Source: Bacillota bacterium (GTDB taxonomy: Bacteria; Bacillota; UBA4882; UBA8346). From it: a stretch of DNA of 64,000 bases. The notes beneath the pieces were generated by a model that saw nothing but the letters and a program-made list of their open reading frames with translations, did no database searches and was not told the origin of the DNA. The stretch lies in NCBI GenBank assembly GCA_023394955.1, contig JAEWZY010000004.1, positions 1 to 64,000 on the forward strand, given 5' to 3'. Positions 60,775 to 64,000 of this stretch are shown piece by piece; position 1 is the first letter of the stretch; each line of letters starts with the position of its first letter. Made by a program: the position numbers and the translations under genes.

Positions 60775-60957
60775 ACTGGTTCAGTTTATTGATAACCGAT
60801 CCGATGAATGATTCTGGTTAAATGATAACACAATGAAACCAGAATCTTATTTATTTTTTAGGGCTGTTAAATCAAGTAAAACAAAGCCTTGGCCTCGTGA
60901 TTCGCGCCTCTTATCCATGTTTATTAATATAAATCTTAATTGGGGAGAAAGTGAGCA

Positions 60958-62289
60958 ATGCGGAAAATCGCCGTCACATCATTAGGATGCGCTAAAAATT
61001 TGGTTGATACCGAGATCATGCTTGGCCGACTAACCGAAGCCGGTTGGGAAGTTACTTCGGATTTTCAAGCCGCCGAGTTAATCTTGGTTAATACTTGCGG
61101 CTTTATTGGTCCAGCCAAACAAGAATCGATTGATGAAATTATTAAAATGGCCGAATATAAAAAACCAAATCAAGGCAGTTGTCAAAAGTTGGCGGTAGCC
61201 GGTTGTCTGGTCCAGCGTTATGCCGCCGAACTAATCAAGGAATTACCGGAAGTCGATGTCTGGTTAGGATTGGGCGAAATCGAAAATATTGTTGAGTTAA
61301 TCAACGAAAGGGGACCTCAAAAGGGACCGGATTTGTCTGCTGCTCCTTTCCTGAATCAAACAAGCTTAACACGCTGGCAAGCCACGCTAAGTCATACTAC
61401 TTTTATTAAAGCAGCCGAAGGTTGTAGCCATAATTGCGCTTATTGCGCCATACCCTTGATTAAAGGAAAGTTCCGCAGCGTAAATCCGGAGGCGATTATT
61501 ACCGAAGTCAAACGGATGGTAGAACACGGGGTAAAAGAGTTTAACCTAATCGCCCAGGACTTAACGATGTATGGAAAAGACTTGGAACCCAAGACCAATT
61601 TGGTAAATTTATTGGAACAATTGATTAAAGAGGCTAAACCGCCATGGATCCGATTGTTATATGCATATCCTTCCGGGGTTGATCTAGAGCTCTTAAAATT
61701 AATCTCCAACGAACCAAGTATTTGTAGTTATTTGGACCTGCCGCTGCAACACATCAATGCTCGAATTTTACAGTTGATGAATCGGAAGGAAAGTCCGGAA
61801 CAACTCCGGGAGAAATTGGCTTTGATCAGGGAGATAGTTCCGGATATTACCTTAAGGACCTCCTTTATTGTGGGCTTTCCTTCGGAAACCGAAGCTGAGT
61901 TTGGGGAATTAGCAGATTTTGTTGGAGAAGGACATTTTCAACATGCAGGAGTTTTTGCGTATAGTCGCGAAGAAGGTACTAAAGGATTTTTTCTTCGCCC
62001 ACAGCTAAGAGAGACGGTGAAAGAGGGTCGCCGGGAGATACTCCTTGAAAAACAGGGAAAAGTATCGGCCCGGCATTTAGCCGGACGAATCGGAAAAGAA
62101 GTTCTGGTCTTAGTCGACAAAGTTTTTCCTGACGGTAGGGCTATCTGTCGTTCGGCAGCCTTTGCCCCTGAAGTGGATGGGGTGATTTATTTAGAACCAA
62201 CCAGGCGCCAAGCGGGAGATTTTATTACCGTCCGGATTACCGGCAGTGATGTTTATAATTTAACGGCCATAGAGATTGAAAACTCCTAA
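60958..62289 (+). CDS. rimO: Ribosomal protein S12 methylthiotransferase RimO
   Basis: A 443-residue radical-SAM enzyme that adds a methylthio group to the aspartate of ribosomal protein S12. Its N-terminal UPF0004 domain holds C11, C47 and C83 for one Fe-S cluster. The CSHNCAYC motif (C156, C160, C163) binds the radical-SAM cluster, and a C-terminal TRAM-like domain follows. The RimO-type N-terminus (VTSLGCAKNLVDTEIMLG) separates it from MiaB. GGGGAGAAAG precedes the ATG. pgsA follows, the usual clostridial order. Confidence 0.96.
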   Translation: MRKIAVTSLGCAKNLVDTEIMLGRLTEAGWEVTSDFQAAELILVNTCGFIGPAKQESIDEIIKMAEYKKPNQGSCQKLAVAGCLVQRYAAELIKELPEVDVWLGLGEIENIVELINERGPQKGPDLSAAPFLNQTSLTRWQATLSHTTFIKAAEGCSHNCAYCAIPLIKGKFRSVNPEAIITEVKRMVEHGVKEFNLIAQDLTMYGKDLEPKTNLVNLLEQLIKEAKPPWIRLLYAYPSGVDLELLKLISNEPSICSYLDLPLQHINARILQLMNRKESPEQLREKLALIREIVPDITLRTSFIVGFPSETEAEFGELADFVGEGHFQHAGVFAYSREEGTKGFFLRPQLRETVKEGRREILLEKQGKVSARHLAGRIGKEVLVLVDKVFPDGRAICRSAAFAPEVDGVIYLEPTRRQAGDFITVRITGSDVYNLTAIEIENS

Positions 62290-62340
62290 TTAGGATTGAG
62301 AATATTTGATGAGAATCGGTCGTGTCTTGGAGGAAATAAT

Positions 62341-62892
62341 ATGAACTTATCTAATTGGATAACGGCATTACGGATTTTACTGGCCATTGTCTGTGTTGGG
62401 ATTTTGTTCTGGGATATCCCGAGTAAAGATTTATTGGCTGCCATAATTTTCATTATTGCCGGCCTCACTGACGGCCTTGACGGTCATATAGCCAGAACTC
62501 GCAAGGAGATCACGTCTTTTGGCAAGTCCTTTGATCCTTTTGCGGACAAGGTCTTAATCATCCTCACCATAGTTGTTTTGGCTAATTTACATCGAGTTCC
62601 CTGGCTAGCTGTTTGGATCATCATCGGTCGAGAGATATTAATTACTGTTTTGCGTTATTTTGCCGGGAAGAAAGGTTTATCAGTAGCAGCCAGCCCTTGG
62701 GGAAAATTGAAAACTTTCTTCCAAATAATCGCGATTTCTTTGATTATGTTGGATCAGTTTATGCCGTTTCCAATCGGGATCTGGGTATTGTGGTTTGCCG
62801 TATTCCTGACGGTTTGGTCTGGGATCGATTATTTGTGGTTATGGCGGACCTCCTTTACTCAAGGGTCCAAAGAAAATTTCACAGCAGAATGA
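62341..62892 (+). CDS. pgsA: CDP-diacylglycerol-glycerol-3-phosphate 3-phosphatidyltransferase
   Basis: A 183-residue membrane enzyme that makes phosphatidylglycerol phosphate. The CDP-alcohol phosphotransferase motif is intact, DGLDGHIARTR then GKSFDPFADK, with the four metal-binding aspartates. About five membrane helices. The start at 62341 follows GGAGG; the in-frame start at 62296 does not. It lies directly after rimO. Confidence 0.95.
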   Translation: MNLSNWITALRILLAIVCVGILFWDIPSKDLLAAIIFIIAGLTDGLDGHIARTRKEITSFGKSFDPFADKVLIILTIVVLANLHRVPWLAVWIIIGREILITVLRYFAGKKGLSVAASPWGKLKTFFQIIAISLIMLDQFMPFPIGIWVLWFAVFLTVWSGIDYLWLWRTSFTQGSKENFTAE

Positions 62893-62902
62893 ACCGCTAA
62901 TT

Positions 62903-62938
62903 AAGGGGCGAATTCCAATAATACGGAAAGCGCCCCTT
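62903..62938 (+). terminator. Possible terminator after pgsA
   Basis: AAGGGGCG and CGCCCCTT form an 8-bp stem with a 20-base loop and end in TTCTC, a weak T-tract. Confidence 0.45.
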
Positions 62939-63019
62939 CTCAATTCTCTCCTTGGTTATCATCTTTAACTGCGCTCAAAGCCAATCCGTTACAATTTTTA
63001 ATGTTTATTATTAACCTAA

Positions 63020-63079
63020 TTGAAACTTGATTTAAAGAGTTGAATAATTTAAAATAACAATTAAGCAATTGTTTAATTG
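63020..63079 (+). promoter_or_regulatory. Promoter and palindromic operator of the metal-resistance operon
   Basis: TTGAAA (63020-63025), a 17-base spacer and AATAAT (63043-63048) form a promoter. A palindrome follows at 63058-63079, with arms CAATTAA and TTAATTG around AATT. Overlap of the operator with the transcription start is the usual layout for ArsR/CadC repression. Confidence 0.55.
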
Positions 63080-63096
63080 TTTAGGAGGCGAAAGAT

Positions 63097-63468
63097 ATGG
63101 AAAACAATCTGGAAAAGACTAGATGTAACCCTGATCTGTGCGATAGCTTTTGCCCTTCGGACCAGGTTGGGTGTATGAAAGACAAGGTTTTGGAGGTCGC
63201 CGGATTGTCGGAAATTTTTAAAGTATTGGGCGACGAGACCAGGACCAAGATATTATACCTTTTAGCCCATAGAAGACTATGTGTCTGTGATATCGCGGCG
63301 ATCTTGGAGATGAGTCTTCCGGCGGTCTCCCATCATTTACGGCTTTTAAAAGCGCTGCGGTTGGTCAAATATACCCGTGAGGGAAAAATGGTTTATTATG
63401 CTCTTGATGATGGACACATTATCAATATGATCAAAGAAGCACAGGAACACTTCGCCGAAGAAAGATAG
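63097..63468 (+). CDS. ArsR-family metal-sensing repressor, CadC-like
   Basis: A 123-residue winged-helix repressor. The LCVCDIAAILEMSLPAVSHHLRLL segment holds the CxC of the alpha-3N/alpha-3 metal site. The N-terminal extension contains several more cysteines (TRCNPDLCDSFCP), as in CadC for Cd/Pb/Zn sensing. Apo-protein represses, and metal binding releases it. TAGGAGG precedes the ATG. The next gene is a metal P-type ATPase, so it probably controls its own operon. The metal is not fixed by sequence alone. Confidence 0.92.
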   Translation: MENNLEKTRCNPDLCDSFCPSDQVGCMKDKVLEVAGLSEIFKVLGDETRTKILYLLAHRRLCVCDIAAILEMSLPAVSHHLRLLKALRLVKYTREGKMVYYALDDGHIINMIKEAQEHFAEER

Positions 63469-63544
63469 TATTATATTCCCGTCAACCATTTGATTATTTT
63501 TAGCTTAGTATGGTCCATTCTTTCGTTATAAGGAAGGTTAAATA

Positions 63545-64000
63545 ATGCGCTATATTTTGAATGGGTTGGACTGTCCCAATTGCGCCGCTAAAATCGAATC
63601 TGAATTGCGCAAAATTAAGGGATTGGAAAAAGTAACTGTTAACTTTGGGACGAAAAGCGTGGAGTTACCGCCTGAACTAGCGGCCCAGGCCGAAAATATT
63701 ATTAGCCGGGTGGAACCGGAAGCAAAGCTTGAAAAAATTGAGGGTGGCCGGGTTATTCCCATTTCAGAGGAGAGAGAAGCGCGGAAAAAACTGTGGCTGA
63801 TTGAAGCGGCGGGGGCGCTTTTTTTAATCGGACTGATATTCAATGAACAACTGCGTCAGACTTGGTTATCATGGGCGGAGTACGCGGTTTTACTTCCAGC
63901 TTATTTTCTGGTGGGATGGCCGGTAGTCAATAAAGCGGTGAAGAGAATGGTTCACGGTCAATTGTTTGATGAGAATTTCCTAATGACTATCGCCACCAGC
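63545..64000 (+). CDS. cadA: Heavy-metal P-type ATPase, N-terminal part (cut by window end)
   Basis: The frame is open from ATG 63545 to the window edge, 152 codons. It begins with a heavy-metal-associated domain (LNGLDCPNCAAKIESELRKIKG) whose CPNC binds the metal, followed by a spacer and the first membrane helices (LWLIEAAGALFLIGLIF, YAVLLPAYFLVGWPVV), and ends in LFDENFLMTIATS, a typical segment of CadA/ZntA-type exporters. AAGGAAGG precedes the ATG. The catalytic DKTG part lies outside. Partnership with the CadC-like gene suggests Cd/Zn/Pb export. Confidence 0.88.
   Translation, partial: MRYILNGLDCPNCAAKIESELRKIKGLEKVTVNFGTKSVELPPELAAQAENIISRVEPEAKLEKIEGGRVIPISEEREARKKLWLIEAAGALFLIGLIFNEQLRQTWLSWAEYAVLLPAYFLVGWPVVNKAVKRMVHGQLFDENFLMTIATS

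Noticed and set aside
1..64000. tRNA, rRNA, transposase, integrase or prophage genes
   Set aside because: No TTCGAATCC-type T-arm, rRNA stretch, or recognisable recombinase protein was seen on either strand.

Overview
The window looks like chromosome of an endospore-forming member of the Bacillota (Firmicutes) with moderate GC. The main evidence is a complete spoIIIAA-AH operon followed by accB-accC, an Asp23/AmaP/DUF2273 trio and nusB, which is a clostridial-type gene order. Other evidence is the use of strong AGGAGG-type ribosome sites with several TTG/GTG starts, a GlpP-type glycerol operon, and many rho-independent terminators. I cannot name the species. A CsgG/HfaB-family protein in a sporulating genome makes a deep-branching, possibly two-membrane lineage worth considering, but that is inference.

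Layout. 0-8.2 kb: 3' end of a methionyl-type class I tRNA ligase, a PiT phosphate transporter with its DUF47 partner, ndk, a chemoreceptor, an SDR oxidoreductase, an AraC/GyrI-like regulator, a TrmO-like tRNA methyltransferase and a YfcE-like phosphodiesterase. 8.5-14.9 kb: a glycerol catabolic operon made of the antiterminator glpP, two small glycine-rich membrane proteins in the place of glpF, glpK, a GlpA-like dehydrogenase, a second flavoprotein and a DUF1667 protein. Two notable RNA hairpins lie between its cistrons. 15-21 kb: an epimerase-like SDR, a PutP-type symporter and a TRAP transporter (dctPQM order in transcription).

21.5-39.4 kb is the accessory centre of the window. Two very similar yajQ genes with matching downstream terminators lie in direct orientation about 17.3 kb apart. 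Between them is a minus-strand block of ten envelope-directed genes: a CsgG-like protein, a TMEM43-family membrane protein, two lipoproteins with glycine-rich linkers, several secreted proteins, a multi-pass membrane protein, and a pair of paralogues of which one has a signal peptide and one does not. Divergent from this block stand two tandem giant regulators of about 1130 residues, each with a MalT-like ATPase, TPRs, a HEAT-like segment and a C-terminal winged helix plus BTAD. A 0.9 kb non-coding stretch then holds six 42-bp tandem repeats and two long hairpins. I read this as a candidate undescribed envelope or surface system with dedicated regulators.

39.4-64 kb returns to core genes: a small kinase-like protein, a DEAD-box helicase with a long leader, a membrane-bound class III nucleotide cyclase overlapping a small membrane protein gene, a CD1247-type zinc-ribbon protein, spoIIIAA-AH, accBC, asp23/amaP, nusB, a Kae1-like protein, polA-mutM-coaE-lytic transglycosylase, a TPR protein, rimO-pgsA, and a CadC-like ArsR repressor followed by a metal P-type ATPase cut by the window end. 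I saw no tRNA, rRNA, CRISPR array, transposase or prophage gene.
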